Positions 41,141-50,650 of a stretch of 64,000 nucleotides of DNA are shown here, one piece after another. Below the pieces are notes generated by a model, which ran no database searches, was not told where the DNA came from, and saw nothing but the letters and a program-made list of their open reading frames with translations. Numbering within the stretch: position 1 is the stretch's first letter; each line of letters opens with the position of its first letter. The translations under genes were made by a program, and so were the position numbers. This stretch comes from Curtobacterium flaccumfaciens (GTDB taxonomy: Bacteria > Actinomycetota > Actinomycetes > Actinomycetales > Microbacteriaceae): positions 359,617 to 423,616 of the forward strand of contig NZ_JABMCF010000035.1 of assembly GCF_013359815.1 (NCBI RefSeq). Reading direction: 5' to 3'.

Positions 41141-43021
41141 CTAGCGCCCCGTGACCGCGCGACGGATCTGCTCGATCGGGACCTTCGGGGAGCGGTCTGC
41201 GTTGAGCAGGCCGTTCGTCTCCTGCATGGTGTCGGTGAGCTGCGTGTAGCACGACCCGGCGAGGAACGAGCTCGCGCGGATCGCGTCGTACAGCGCGGTG
41301 ATGCGGGCGACCCAGTCGTCGCCGTCAGTGGCCGACGTGTACCCCCAGCCGTCCTCGCGCTGGACGCCCGGCTGGTAGTTCACGCCGCCGAACTCGGTGA
41401 GCATCACCGGCTGGCCGAGGTCCTCGGCGCCGCCGACCAGGATGCGGCGGTCCGCCGGGCCGATGCCACCGAGGAGTCGGGCCCGTGCGGTCTCGTCCGC
41501 GTAGGTGGCAGCGAGCCGGGGTCCGTCGCCCTCGTAGTCGTGGATCGAGACGATGTCGGAGTTCGTGTGCTCCCACCCGTCGTTGGAGATCACCGGACGC
41601 GTCGGGTCCAACGCCCGCGTGACGTCGGCGAGGGCCCGTGCATAGGCCTGCTGGGCCGGGTCGGTGGCGATGTGCTGCACCCCCCAGCTCTCGTTGGCGG
41701 GCACCCACGTGACGATCGACGGGTGCGAGGCGTCACGCTCGACGGCGTCCATCCACTCGCGCATCAGACGCTGCACGGCGCGGGGGGAGAACGCGTAGGC
41801 GCCGGGGGCCTCGCCCCACACCATGAGTCCGAGTCGGTCGGCCCAGTACAGGAACCGGGGGTCCTCGATCTTCTGGTGGTTGCGGGCCGCGTTGAAGCCG
41901 AGCTCCTTGATGAGTTCGACCTCGCGGCGGAGTGCCTGGCGGGACGGGGCGGCGATGTGCGACTCGGGCCAGTAGCCCTGGTTCAGGACACTGCGGACGT
42001 CGTGGCGTCGGCCGTTGAGCAGGAACGCGCCGCCGTCGACCCCGACCGTCCGGATCCCGAAGTAGCTGGTAACGGCGTCGAGCGCGCCCGTGCCCACCGT
42101 CGTGCCGTTGCCGGAGCGCGCCAGCAGCGTGACCGTGGCGTCGATCAGCCGTGGCGTCTCCGGCGTCCAGTGCAGCTCGTCCTCGGCCTGCCCGTTCGTC
42201 TGCCGCGCGATCGGCACGACCACGTCGAACTCGTCCCCGGTCTCGCCGACGGTGGTCTCGATCGTGACGAGGTGCTCGTCGCGGTCGTCCCAGCGGGCCT
42301 CGACGCGCAGGCGCTCGCCGCCGGTGCGGTGACCGTCGAGCCGGACCGTCAGGCGCATGGTCGCGTGGTCGACGTTCGTCCAGCGCAGGGACGCGATCGA
42401 GGCGGTCGGCACGGCCTCGAGCCAGACCGTCTGCCAGATCCCGGTGGTCCGGCGGTACCAGATCGCGTGCGGGTCCTCGTGCCAGTCCTGCTTGCCGCGC
42501 GGCTGGGTCAGGTCGTGCGGGTCGTCCTCGGCGCGGACCACCAGGGTGTGCACGGCGTCGGGGTCGGTGGTCAGCGCCTCGGTGACGTCGAAGGAGAACG
42601 GGGTGTGGCCGCCCTCGTGTCCACCGATGAACTGCCCGTCGATCCAGACGCGGGCACGGTGGTCGACGGCGCCGAAGTGCAGCACGAGCCGAGGGGCACC
42701 GGTGCCGAACCCGGCGGCGTCGAGCTCCGAGCGGGTGATCGCGCGGGAGTACCAGACCACCGGGTGGAACCCGGGCTCGTCGATGCCCGAGGCCGGGGAC
42801 TCGGGCGGGAACGGGACGACGATGTCCCGGGCGTCGCTGAAGCCGGTGCGCCAGGCCTCGTCGTCGCCGTCGTTCCGGAACGACCACGTGCCGTCGAGGT
42901 CGGCCCAGGCGGTGCGGAGCATCTGCGGCCGGGGGTACGTGCCGTCCTGCCGCGAAGCGAGGGGAAGGCCGGGGGTGGAAGCGGAGTCAGGTGCGGCCAC
43001 GATGCCGTCGAGCGTGCTCAT
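41141..43021 (-). CDS. Glycoside hydrolase family 2 enzyme
   Basis: A 626-residue GH2 protein with an N-terminal sugar-binding beta domain (FHPVVWYSRAI, VWIDGQFIGGHEGGHTPF), an Ig-like domain and a TIM barrel. The acid/base glutamate lies in VPANESWGV (near residue 446) and the nucleophile in VMLTEFGGVN (near 543). The length matches the beta-galactosidase/beta-glucuronidase-like group lacking the late LacZ domains. No signal peptide is present. Specificity (galactoside, glucuronide or mannoside) cannot be told. The LacI-type palindrome at 43043-43054 just upstream suggests sugar-responsive control. Confidence 0.9.
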   Translation of the reverse strand: MSTLDGIVAAPDSASTPGLPLASRQDGTYPRPQMLRTAWADLDGTWSFRNDGDDEAWRTGFSDARDIVVPFPPESPASGIDEPGFHPVVWYSRAITRSELDAAGFGTGAPRLVLHFGAVDHRARVWIDGQFIGGHEGGHTPFSFDVTEALTTDPDAVHTLVVRAEDDPHDLTQPRGKQDWHEDPHAIWYRRTTGIWQTVWLEAVPTASIASLRWTNVDHATMRLTVRLDGHRTGGERLRVEARWDDRDEHLVTIETTVGETGDEFDVVVPIARQTNGQAEDELHWTPETPRLIDATVTLLARSGNGTTVGTGALDAVTSYFGIRTVGVDGGAFLLNGRRHDVRSVLNQGYWPESHIAAPSRQALRREVELIKELGFNAARNHQKIEDPRFLYWADRLGLMVWGEAPGAYAFSPRAVQRLMREWMDAVERDASHPSIVTWVPANESWGVQHIATDPAQQAYARALADVTRALDPTRPVISNDGWEHTNSDIVSIHDYEGDGPRLAATYADETARARLLGGIGPADRRILVGGAEDLGQPVMLTEFGGVNYQPGVQREDGWGYTSATDGDDWVARITALYDAIRASSFLAGSCYTQLTDTMQETNGLLNADRSPKVPIEQIRRAVTGR

Positions 43022-43042
43022 GCGTCCATGCTCCCGTGCCGG

Positions 43043-43054
43043 TACATCGTTGTA
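43043..43054 (-). promoter_or_regulatory. Putative LacI-family operator upstream of the GH2 gene
   Basis: TACATCGTTGTA (plus strand) is an imperfect dyad with TACA/TGTA arms around a central CG, as in LacI-family operators. It is 22 bases upstream of the GH2 ATG. No LacI-type gene is in this window, so the regulator must be elsewhere. Confidence 0.5.
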
Positions 43055-43111
43055 AAGAGGGAGTCGGGATTGCGCAGAGCAGGTTCCACGAGGCGCTCGT
43101 CGAGCGGTCGC

Positions 43112-43567
43112 TCAGCCGATCGCGGCGTCGCGCGTGAGCACCATGACGTCCATCCGTCCCTGCTGGACGACCACGCCGTGCTGGTTCCGCAGGGCCACCG
43201 CTCGTTCGACGATCCCGGTCGTCCCCGAACTCGTCAGTCGGGTGCCGAGGACCTCGACGGTGCAGGTCACGGTGTCGCCGATGAACACGGGCTCGGTGAA
43301 CCGCCACTGGTCGATCCCGAGCAGTGCCACCGCGGACCCCTCGAAGACGCCCGTGCGCGCGATGAGCCCGAGGCACAGCGAGGTACCGAGCAGCCCGTGC
43401 ACGATCCGCTGGCCGTACCGGGTCTTCCCCGCGAACTCGACGTCCGTGTGCACCTGGTTGTTGTCGTTCGTCCACGAGGCGAACGACACCACGTCCGCCT
43501 CGGTGATGGTGCGCCCCGGCGTGGTGAAGGTCTGTCCGGCAGCGAGGTCCTCGAAGTAGTGCGGCAC
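43112..43567 (-). CDS. MaoC-like hot-dog dehydratase
   Basis: A 151-residue hot-dog fold protein. YFEDLAAGQTF at the N-terminus is followed by the hydratase-2-like motif WTNDNNQVHTDVEFA (near residues 32-46), giving the Asp/His pair, then GQRIVHGLLG. Such proteins hydrate enoyl-CoA or act in acyl modification; the substrate is unknown. The GTG start at 43567 is preceded by GAGAAT at leaderless distance. It lies upstream of the GH2 gene on the same strand, with a 90-base gap. Confidence 0.82.
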   Translation of the reverse strand: MPHYFEDLAAGQTFTTPGRTITEADVVSFASWTNDNNQVHTDVEFAGKTRYGQRIVHGLLGTSLCLGLIARTGVFEGSAVALLGIDQWRFTEPVFIGDTVTCTVEVLGTRLTSSGTTGIVERAVALRNQHGVVVQQGRMDVMVLTRDAAIG

Positions 43568-43587
43568 GGCCCGATTCTCGCACCCGG

Positions 43588-45060
43588 TCAGAGCCGCGCG
43601 AGCAGCTTCCGCGATCGGCGCAGGCCCTGCGTGCTGGCCGCCTGCTCGGTCGTCGCCAGGACGCCGTACCCGAACGTGTCCTCGCCGTGCTGCGCTGCCA
43701 CGGCTGCCAGCCGTCGGTACGCATCGGCTGCGTGTGCGGCGTCGAGCGTCTCTCCGAGGGTCTCCTGCACCCGTCGCAGTCGACCGAGCCGGCGCTTCCC
43801 GACGTCGGGCAGGTCGCCGGCCGCCTGCAGGGCGTAGCGCAACCGGCGCGCGGCCTTCCGGACCTCGTGCAGGGTGTCGAGGTCGTCGCTGGGATCGCCC
43901 AGCAGCCGACCGACGCGTGCCCGCTCGTGCCGGATGCGCCTGGTGGCGAACGTGGCCGCGTCGTCGTCCGCGTGCGGGCCGGCCGGCGCGCGCAGCAGCA
44001 GGTCGTCGAGGGCGTCGAGCGTCCGGAACCAGGCATCGGAACGCAGCGCTCGCCGGAGTTCGGCCGCAGCGACGCTGCGACGTTCCGCGGTCTCCGAAGC
44101 GATGCGGTCCAGGGTCTCGGCGTCCACGTACCCGTCGGGGGCGTGTGCCGCCGACCGGGACAGGCCGGCGTGCAGCACCTCGGCGTCGCGAGCGGTCCCG
44201 GCGATCCGTCCGGTCTCGGCCAGGGCGGCACGGAGTTCCTCGGTCGCCTGACGGTCGAGCGCGCCGCGGAACGCCGCGAGCACGCTCCGCAGGCGGCGCA
44301 GCACCTTCCGCAGGTCGTGCACGGCCTCGGGCTCGTCGGCTCGGACCCGGGGGTCCGCCGCGACCAGGTCGCGCCGCAGGGCATCGAGCACCCGCAGGAC
44401 CAGCCCCGCGGCGGTGTCCGGCCGGGGGCGCTTCGCTCGGCCGCGTCGGCGCTCCGGGACGGGCTCGGGGCCGCGGGTGAGCGGAACCGACGAGACGTCC
44501 ACGGGATCGGTCGCCGCGTCGTGCAGCGCTCGTTCGGCCGCTCGTGCCGTGGCACCGTCGCGTCCGTCGTCGGTCAGGGCCCACCACCGCGACGACCGCA
44601 GCACGGTGGTGTCCGGGTCACCGTCGTCCACGCGCACGTCGGCGACCTCGGCCCGCACCCGGCCGTCCCTGCCGCGGAGGGTCACGAGCGTCGTGGTGGT
44701 GTCACGGACCAGGACGGTGCGCAGCGGACGACCACGCAGGAACACCTCGACCGCGTCCCGTGGGGGATCGTCGGACGCGCCGTCGAGCGGTTCCGGACCG
44801 ACCCCTTGAGCACCCCGGTCGATTGTCCAGGTGTCGTCCGGCAAGCGTGTGAGCACGACCCCCTCGGCAGCGAGCACCCGGTCGTCGGAGTCCCACACCG
44901 TCTCGCGCACCGTCACCGCTCCGTGGCGGCGGACGTCGGCGGCGAACGGCTCGAGTGCGGGGAGTCTGCGGTCGTCGAGGATCCGCCAGGTCCGGCGGGG
45001 GTCGGGGAGCGCACGTGCAGCGTCAGCGGCGGGGGGAGGAGCGGCAGCAGATCGGGGCAT
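43588..45060 (-). CDS. CHAD-domain protein with a degenerate CYTH-like N-terminus
   Basis: A 490-residue protein. The N-terminal part (about 20-190) looks like a CYTH-type domain in which the ExExK motif is not apparent. The C-terminal CHAD domain (about 215-490) has the paired histidine-arginine helices VHDLRKVLRRLRS and LHEVRKAARRLRYA. CHAD domains bind polyphosphate, so the protein may associate with polyphosphate granules. Arginine content is very high. It ends about 20 bases before the MaoC-like start, so the two may be cotranscribed. Confidence 0.85.
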   Translation of the reverse strand: MPRSAAAPPPAADAARALPDPRRTWRILDDRRLPALEPFAADVRRHGAVTVRETVWDSDDRVLAAEGVVLTRLPDDTWTIDRGAQGVGPEPLDGASDDPPRDAVEVFLRGRPLRTVLVRDTTTTLVTLRGRDGRVRAEVADVRVDDGDPDTTVLRSSRWWALTDDGRDGATARAAERALHDAATDPVDVSSVPLTRGPEPVPERRRGRAKRPRPDTAAGLVLRVLDALRRDLVAADPRVRADEPEAVHDLRKVLRRLRSVLAAFRGALDRQATEELRAALAETGRIAGTARDAEVLHAGLSRSAAHAPDGYVDAETLDRIASETAERRSVAAAELRRALRSDAWFRTLDALDDLLLRAPAGPHADDDAATFATRRIRHERARVGRLLGDPSDDLDTLHEVRKAARRLRYALQAAGDLPDVGKRRLGRLRRVQETLGETLDAAHAADAYRRLAAVAAQHGEDTFGYGVLATTEQAASTQGLRRSRKLLARL

Positions 45061-45189
45061 GCCGCAAGTGTCGTCCGACGCACCCGTGTCAGACCGGGGG
45101 GCAGCGGGGCTCTGTGGACGGAGTCCTGCCCGGCCCGTCCTGTGGGGGACTCGGCACCTCGCCAGGCCCCGGCGCGTAGGTTCCGCTGC

Positions 45190-46515
45190 ATGAGCGACGG
45201 AGCACCCAGCGCCCCCGACACCCGCGCAGACACGAGCGCAGACACCCGCGCAGACGCCAGCGCCCCCGACACCAGCACGCCGAGCGACCGGGACCTCGAG
45301 TCCTGGATCGCCGACCGCCGCTGGTACGCCTCGAAGGGGTCCGTGCCACGCCTCCGGACGATCTCCTCCGACGACGGGACCCGGCTGGTGCTCGACGAGG
45401 CCCCCGCGGTCCCCGTCCTCTACCAGTCACCGATCACCAGCGACCCCGACGGCGCGATCGTCGACGCCACCACCGACCTCGCGTGGGTGTCGGCGCTCGC
45501 CGCACGCATCGACGCGGCACCGGACAGCCTCAGCCCGATCGGCCGGGTCACCGCCGCCCGCGTCCTGACGGGTGAGCAGTCCAACACGTCGGTCATCTGC
45601 GACACCGAGTCCGGCGACCGCGTCATCGTCAAGGTCTTCCGCGTGCTGCACCACGGCGACAACCCCGACGTGACCACGCAGCTCGCCCTCACGGCAGCGG
45701 GCAGCACGCGCGTGCCGCGGGTCTACGGCGCCCTCCGCGCCGACTGGCCCGACGTCGGACGCCCGGACGGCACGGCGACGGGGCACCTCGCCTTCGCCCA
45801 GGAGTTCCTCCCCGGGCTCGACGACGCCTGGCGCGTCGCCCTGCAGGAGGCGCAGGCCGGCACCCCGTTCGGTGACCGCGCCGAGCAGCTCGGCACCGCG
45901 CTCGCCGACGTGCACCGCACCCTCGCCGGAGCGCTGCCGACGGAACCGGCAGACGCTCCCCGACGGGACGCCGCCGTCGCGACGATGCACGCCCGACTCG
46001 ACACCGCCGCCCGCGAGGCCCCGGCCGTCGCCGACCACGTGGACGCCATCCGCGCGGTCTACGCCCGTGCCGCCGACGCGACGTGGCCGGACCTGCAACG
46101 CATCCACGGTGACCTGCACCTCGGACAGGTCCTGTCGGCACCGGACCCCCGCGGGTGGGTCTTCCTGGACTTCGAGGGTGAACCCCTCCGCCCCCTCGAC
46201 GAACGCTCGCTGCCGGACGTCACCCTGCGCGACGTCGCGGGCATGCTCCGCTCGTTCGACTACGTCGCGGGCGCGCTGGCGCACGATGCCGAACCGGTCG
46301 ACGCGGCCTCGTGGGCAGCCGAGGCGCGAGCCCGCTTCCTCGAGGGCTACCAGCGGGGCACCGGCGCGGACCTCGCCGCCCACAGTGCACTGCTCGACGC
46401 CTTCGAGCTCGACAAGGCGGTCTACGAGGTCGTCTACGAGACCCGCAACCGACCCGACTGGGTCGGGATCCCGCTCGCGGCCGTCGCGCGCCTGGTCGGC
46501 GACAGCGGGTCCTGA
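45190..46515 (+). CDS. Maltokinase (maltose-1-phosphate synthesising kinase), stand-alone
   Basis: A 441-residue kinase. The maltokinase N-cap is marked by LESWIADRRWYASKG near residues 36-50. The kinase core has GEQSNTSVIC (near 131), IVKVF (ATP lysine), the catalytic loop IHGDLHLGQ (near 305) and the VFLDFEGEP metal site (near 325). It phosphorylates maltose from trehalose, feeding the GlgE alpha-glucan pathway. Often it is fused or adjacent to trehalose synthase, which is not in this window. Residues 5-32 are a low-complexity DTRADTSADTRADAS repeat. TAGGTT (45177-45182) lies 7 bases before the ATG, so it is leaderless. Confidence 0.85.
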   Translation: MSDGAPSAPDTRADTSADTRADASAPDTSTPSDRDLESWIADRRWYASKGSVPRLRTISSDDGTRLVLDEAPAVPVLYQSPITSDPDGAIVDATTDLAWVSALAARIDAAPDSLSPIGRVTAARVLTGEQSNTSVICDTESGDRVIVKVFRVLHHGDNPDVTTQLALTAAGSTRVPRVYGALRADWPDVGRPDGTATGHLAFAQEFLPGLDDAWRVALQEAQAGTPFGDRAEQLGTALADVHRTLAGALPTEPADAPRRDAAVATMHARLDTAAREAPAVADHVDAIRAVYARAADATWPDLQRIHGDLHLGQVLSAPDPRGWVFLDFEGEPLRPLDERSLPDVTLRDVAGMLRSFDYVAGALAHDAEPVDAASWAAEARARFLEGYQRGTGADLAAHSALLDAFELDKAVYEVVYETRNRPDWVGIPLAAVARLVGDSGS

Positions 46516-46528
46516 CCGCGACCCACGA

Positions 46529-46574
46529 ACGGACGGGAGGGCCGTGGCGACACCGCCACGGGCCTCCCGTCCGT
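46529..46574. terminator. Long hairpin between convergent maltokinase and DUF1844 genes
   Basis: Twenty-one-base arms with a single G-G mismatch (46529-46549, 46554-46574) and a 4-base loop. The arm ACGGACGGGAGG matches the palindrome at 38022-38073. Confidence 0.82.
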
Positions 46575-46590
46575 CACCGGGTGACGTCGT

Positions 46591-46941
46591 CTAGTTGACG
46601 GGACCCGTGTACTTCTCGCCCGGTCCGGCACCGATCGGGTCCGGGATCGCCGACGCCTCGCGGAAGGCGAGCTGCAGCGAACGCAGCCCGTCGCGGAGCG
46701 GACGGGCGTGGTGGTCGCCGATCTCGGTCGCGGCTGCGGTGACCAGGCCGGCCAGCGCGGTGATGAGCTTCCGCGCCTCGTCCAGGTCGGTCTGCTCCTG
46801 CGGGTCGTCTGCCAGGCCCACCTTCACGGCCGCGGCACTGAGCAGGTGCACCGCAACGGTGTTGATGAGTTCGACCGCCGGCACCTCCGCGATGTCCCTG
46901 GCGGCGTCGATGCCGGTGTCGTCGATCGGGGTGTCGCTCAC
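46591..46941 (-). CDS. DUF1844 family protein
   Basis: A 116-residue acidic cytoplasmic protein. The family core VELINTVAVHLLSAAAVKVGL is near residues 23-43, followed by a helical EARKLITALAGLVTAAA segment and LRDGLRSLQLAFREA. It has no known function. It is divergent from infC, a frequent arrangement in actinobacteria. The GTG start at 46941 has AGAGGAGC upstream. Confidence 0.88.
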   Translation of the reverse strand: MSDTPIDDTGIDAARDIAEVPAVELINTVAVHLLSAAAVKVGLADDPQEQTDLDEARKLITALAGLVTAAATEIGDHHARPLRDGLRSLQLAFREASAIPDPIGAGPGEKYTGPVN

Positions 46942-47270
46942 GGTGCTCCTCTGCTAGGCTTGCTCGCGGCAGATGCTGTCCGTGTGCCGTCAGTTCCCTT
47001 GACATCAGTTCTCCTGAGATCAAGGTCCTCGACAACACCCGGACGGTGTCACGAAAGAGGAGTCTCTCCCACCCGCGGCCGCGTTCCACCAGGCTACCGG
47101 GTCACCACCGCTCCGCGAGTGCACGTGTTGCACCCGTCGGTCGGATCCCACGGATCCGATGCAGGGCGGCTGCCGAACGGGTCGACATCCCGTGCGTCAG
47201 ATCTCCTCTCTCGTGCTGTCGTCCAGGGCAAACGCCCCGGACGGCCACCACCTGATTGAAGGAGCTCCGC
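46942..47270 (+). promoter_or_regulatory. infC leader region, 329 bases
   Basis: This gap holds no convincing gene. TAGGCT (46955-46960) may be a -10. A 9-codon frame (ATG 46973, stop TGA 47000-47002, peptide MLSVCRQFP) is followed by an interrupted hairpin CCTTGA...TCAAGG (46997-47025) that overlaps its stop. Another stem TCGGATCC/GGATCCGA (47141-47148, 47152-47159) has a 3-base loop, and a small GGGC/GCCC stem (47226-47237) sits just before the infC ribosome-binding site. The arrangement would suit post-transcriptional control of infC, but none of it is proven. Confidence 0.45.
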
Positions 47271-47930
<660 letters not shown>

Positions 47931-47990
47931 GTCCCCGGACCGAACCCGCAACGACGCGGCCCCCCATCCATCCCACGGAAAGGCACCACC

Positions 47991-48185
47991 ATGCCCAAGC
48001 AGAAGACCCACTCCGGGTCGAAGAAGCGCTTCAAGGTCACCGGCACCGGCAAGATCATGAAGCAGCAGGCCGGTATGCGTCACAACCTCGAGGTCAAGAG
48101 CTCCAAGCGCAAGGCCCGCCTGAACGAGGACCAGGTCCTCTCCAAGGGTGACGCGAAGAACGTCAAGAAGCTCCTCGGCCACTGA
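47991..48185 (+). CDS. rpmI: 50S ribosomal protein L35
   Basis: A 64-residue basic protein with the L35 start [20 protein letters not shown] and end [24 protein letters not shown] precedes the ATG. It sits in the conserved order infC-rpmI-rplT. Confidence 0.98.
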   Translation: MPKQKTHSGSKKRFKVTGTGKIMKQQAGMRHNLEVKSSKRKARLNEDQVLSKGDAKNVKKLLGH

Positions 48186-48212
48186 GCCCCCGGATCGTAA
48201 AGGAATAGTGCA

Positions 48213-48596
48213 ATGGCACGAGTAAAGAGAGCGGTCAACGCCGCCAAGAAGCGCCGCGTCATCCTCGAACGCGCCGAGGGCTACCGCGGCCAGCGTTCGC
48301 GCCTGTACCGCAAGGCCAAGGAGCAGGTCACCCACTCCCTCGTCTACGCGTACCGCGACCGTCACGCGAAGAAGGGCGAGTTCCGTCGCCTCTGGATCCA
48401 GCGCATCAACGCTGCGTCCCGTGCGAACGGCCTGACCTACAACCGCCTCATCCAGGGTCTCAACCTGGCCGGCGTCGAGGTCGACCGTCGCATCCTCGCC
48501 GACCTCGCGGTGAACAACCCCGAGACCTTCACCGCGCTCGTCGAGACCGCGAAGAAGGCCCTCCCGGCCGACACCTCGGCCCCGAAGGCTGCGTAG
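48213..48596 (+). CDS. rplT: 50S ribosomal protein L20
   Basis: A 127-residue L20 with the basic N-terminal arm [20 protein letters not shown] and the globular domain motif [20 protein letters not shown]. It assembles early on 23S rRNA. In some bacteria L20 represses its own operon by binding the infC-rpmI leader; I see no clear mimic here. AAAGGAATAG lies before the start. A strong terminator follows. Confidence 0.98.
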   Translation: MARVKRAVNAAKKRRVILERAEGYRGQRSRLYRKAKEQVTHSLVYAYRDRHAKKGEFRRLWIQRINAASRANGLTYNRLIQGLNLAGVEVDRRILADLAVNNPETFTALVETAKKALPADTSAPKAA

Positions 48597-48612
48597 TCAG
48601 TTCTTCTGCTCG

Positions 48613-48642
48613 CGAAACCCCCGCCGCACGGCGGGGGTTTCG
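48613..48642 (+). terminator. Terminator of the infC-rpmI-rplT operon
   Basis: Fourteen-bp perfect arms (48613-48626, 48629-48642) ending in TTTCG, with extra loop bases coming from the closing CG pairs. Strong GC stem with a short T run. Confidence 0.88.
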
Positions 48643-48661
48643 TCGTTCCTAGACTTGGGTC

Positions 48662-49513
48662 GTGAGCGATCTCCTCGAGAACCCCCGTGCCGGACGCGTG
48701 AAGGCCGTTGCGGCCCTGGCCAAGAAGGACGTCCGGGCCGAGACCGGCCTGTTCCTGCTGGAAGGGCCCCAAGCGGTCCGCGAAGCCCTGGAGTACGCCC
48801 CGGAGCTCCTGCGCGAGCTCTACGTGACCCCGACCGCCGCAGCCCGCTACGGGCTGGACGACGCGCCGGTGGACACCTGGTTCGTGACCGAGCAAGTGCT
48901 CGACGCCATGGCCGACACGGTCACCCCGCAGGGCGTGGTGGCGGTGTGCCAGCAGTTCCCGACGTCGGTGAAGGACGTCTTCCCGGACCGCGCTGCGGCC
49001 GCCGCCGACCGGGAGGCCCGTGATGCGTCCGACGAGCAGGCCGCGTTGCCCGGACTGGTCGCCATCCTCGAAGAGGTGCGGGACCCGGGGAACGCCGGCA
49101 CGATCATCCGGGCCGCCGACGCGGCCGGCGCCGACGCGGTGGTGCTGACCGGACGCTCGGTCGACCCGTACAACCCGAAGGTCGTCCGGTCGACGACCGG
49201 GTCCCTGTTCCACGTCCCGGTGTCCGTCGGCGTGACCCTGGCCGACACGATCGAGCGGGCGAAGGCCCTCGGCTACACGGTGCTCGCGGCGGACGTCTCC
49301 GGCGACGACCTGCCGGTGGTCCGCGCTGAGGGGATGCTCGACGGTCCGACCGCGTGGGTCTTCGGCAACGAGGCCCGCGGACTCACCGGCGACGACCTGG
49401 CGCTCGTCGACCGGGCCGTCAAGGTGCCGATCTACGGGCAGGCGGAGTCGATGAACCTCGCCACGGCCGCGTCGGTGTGCCTGTACGAGTCGGCCTTCGC
49501 GCTCCGGAGCTGA
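48662..49513 (+). CDS. SpoU/TrmH-family RNA 2'-O-ribose methyltransferase
   Basis: A 283-residue SPOUT enzyme. An N-terminal RNA-binding part (FLLEGPQAVREALE near residue 32) precedes the knotted catalytic domain with motif 1 DPGNAGTIIRAADAAG (near 142), motif 2 WVFGNEARGL (near 234) and motif 3 VKVPIYGQAESMNLATAAS (near 257). It uses SAM to methylate a ribose in rRNA or tRNA; the exact target is unknown. TAGACT (48650-48655) lies 6 bases before the GTG, so it is leaderless. It is upstream of pheS, as in many actinobacteria. Confidence 0.92.
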   Translation: MSDLLENPRAGRVKAVAALAKKDVRAETGLFLLEGPQAVREALEYAPELLRELYVTPTAAARYGLDDAPVDTWFVTEQVLDAMADTVTPQGVVAVCQQFPTSVKDVFPDRAAAAADREARDASDEQAALPGLVAILEEVRDPGNAGTIIRAADAAGADAVVLTGRSVDPYNPKVVRSTTGSLFHVPVSVGVTLADTIERAKALGYTVLAADVSGDDLPVVRAEGMLDGPTAWVFGNEARGLTGDDLALVDRAVKVPIYGQAESMNLATAASVCLYESAFALRS

Positions 49514-49609
49514 CGCTCCTCCCTCCCCAGGCCGGTCGTCGGCATCGGTCATCCACCGTCCGCTCGGTGCAGGTGGGTGGTATCCCGACGGCCGGTAGGC
49601 TTGGGTCTC

Positions 49610-50650
49610 GTGTCAGAACCTCTCGAGATCAGCGAATCGGCCGTCGCCGACGCGGTGGACGCGGCCCTCGCCGCCGTCCGTGCCACGACGACGGTCGCCG
49701 AACTGAAGCAGGCCAGGGCCGAGCACACCGGTGAGCAGTCACCGTTGGCGCGGATGAACGCATCGATGCGCAGTGTGCCGCCGGAGCAGAAGGCCGCGGC
49801 GGGCAAGCTCGTCGGGCAGGCCCGTGGGCGGGTGAACGCGGCGATCGCCGAGCAGGAATCCGTCCTCGCGGTGGCCGAGGAACACGCACGGCTCGAAGCC
49901 GAGCGCGTCGACGTCACCGCGTTGCCGGTCCACCGCGCCACCGGCTCCCGCCACCCGCTCTCGCTGCTGAACGAAGCCGTCGCCGACATCTTCGTCGGCA
50001 TGGGGTGGGAAGTGGCAGAAGGCCCCGAGCTCGAGCACGAGTGGTTCAACTTCGACGCCCTGAACTTCGACCAGGACCACCCGGCCCGGGCCATGGCGGA
50101 CACGATCTTCGTCGAGCCCGTCGACCGGCACCTGGTCATGCGCACCCACACCTCGCCGGTGCAGGTGCGGTCGCTGCTGTCGCGTGACCTCCCGCTGTAC
50201 GTCATCGCGCCGGGTCGCGTCTACCGTGCCGACGAGCTCGACGCCACGCACCTGCCGGTCTTCACCCAGGTCGAGGGCATCGCGATCGACAAGGGCCTGA
50301 CGATGGCGCACCTGCGCGGCACGCTCGAGCACTTCGCCCGGCAGATGTTCGGCGCCGAGGCGCAGATCCGGCTCCGCCCGAACTACTTCCCGTTCACCGA
50401 GCCCAGCGCCGAGATGGACGTCTGGCAGCCGAACGCCAAGGGTGGCGCGCGGTGGGTCGAGTGGGGTGGCTGCGGCATGGTGAACCCCAACGTCCTGCGT
50501 GCCGCCGGCATCGACCCGGACGAGTACCAGGGCTTCGCGTTCGGCATGGGCATCGAGCGGACTCTGCAGTTCCGCAACGGCCTGAACGACATGCGTGACT
50601 TCCTCGAGGGCGACATCCGCTTCTCGCAGCAGTTCGGAACGGTGGTCTGA
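49610..50650 (+). CDS. pheS: Phenylalanine-tRNA ligase alpha subunit
   Basis: A 346-residue class II synthetase subunit. The coiled-coil tRNA-binding arm occupies about residues 1-90. Catalytic motifs include HPLSLLNEAV, the motif-2 region FTQVEGIAIDKGLTMAHLRG (near 222) and motif 3 FAFGMGIERTLQFRNGLNDM (near 310). It forms the alpha2-beta2 enzyme with PheT. TAGGCT (49596-49601) is 8 bases before the GTG, indicating leaderless translation. The stop overlaps the pheT start. Confidence 0.97.
   Translation: MSEPLEISESAVADAVDAALAAVRATTTVAELKQARAEHTGEQSPLARMNASMRSVPPEQKAAAGKLVGQARGRVNAAIAEQESVLAVAEEHARLEAERVDVTALPVHRATGSRHPLSLLNEAVADIFVGMGWEVAEGPELEHEWFNFDALNFDQDHPARAMADTIFVEPVDRHLVMRTHTSPVQVRSLLSRDLPLYVIAPGRVYRADELDATHLPVFTQVEGIAIDKGLTMAHLRGTLEHFARQMFGAEAQIRLRPNYFPFTEPSAEMDVWQPNAKGGARWVEWGGCGMVNPNVLRAAGIDPDEYQGFAFGMGIERTLQFRNGLNDMRDFLEGDIRFSQQFGTVV

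Noticed and set aside
47256..47258. TTG as the infC start
   Set aside because: It overlaps the AAGGAG ribosome-binding site and would add residues not typical of IF-3.
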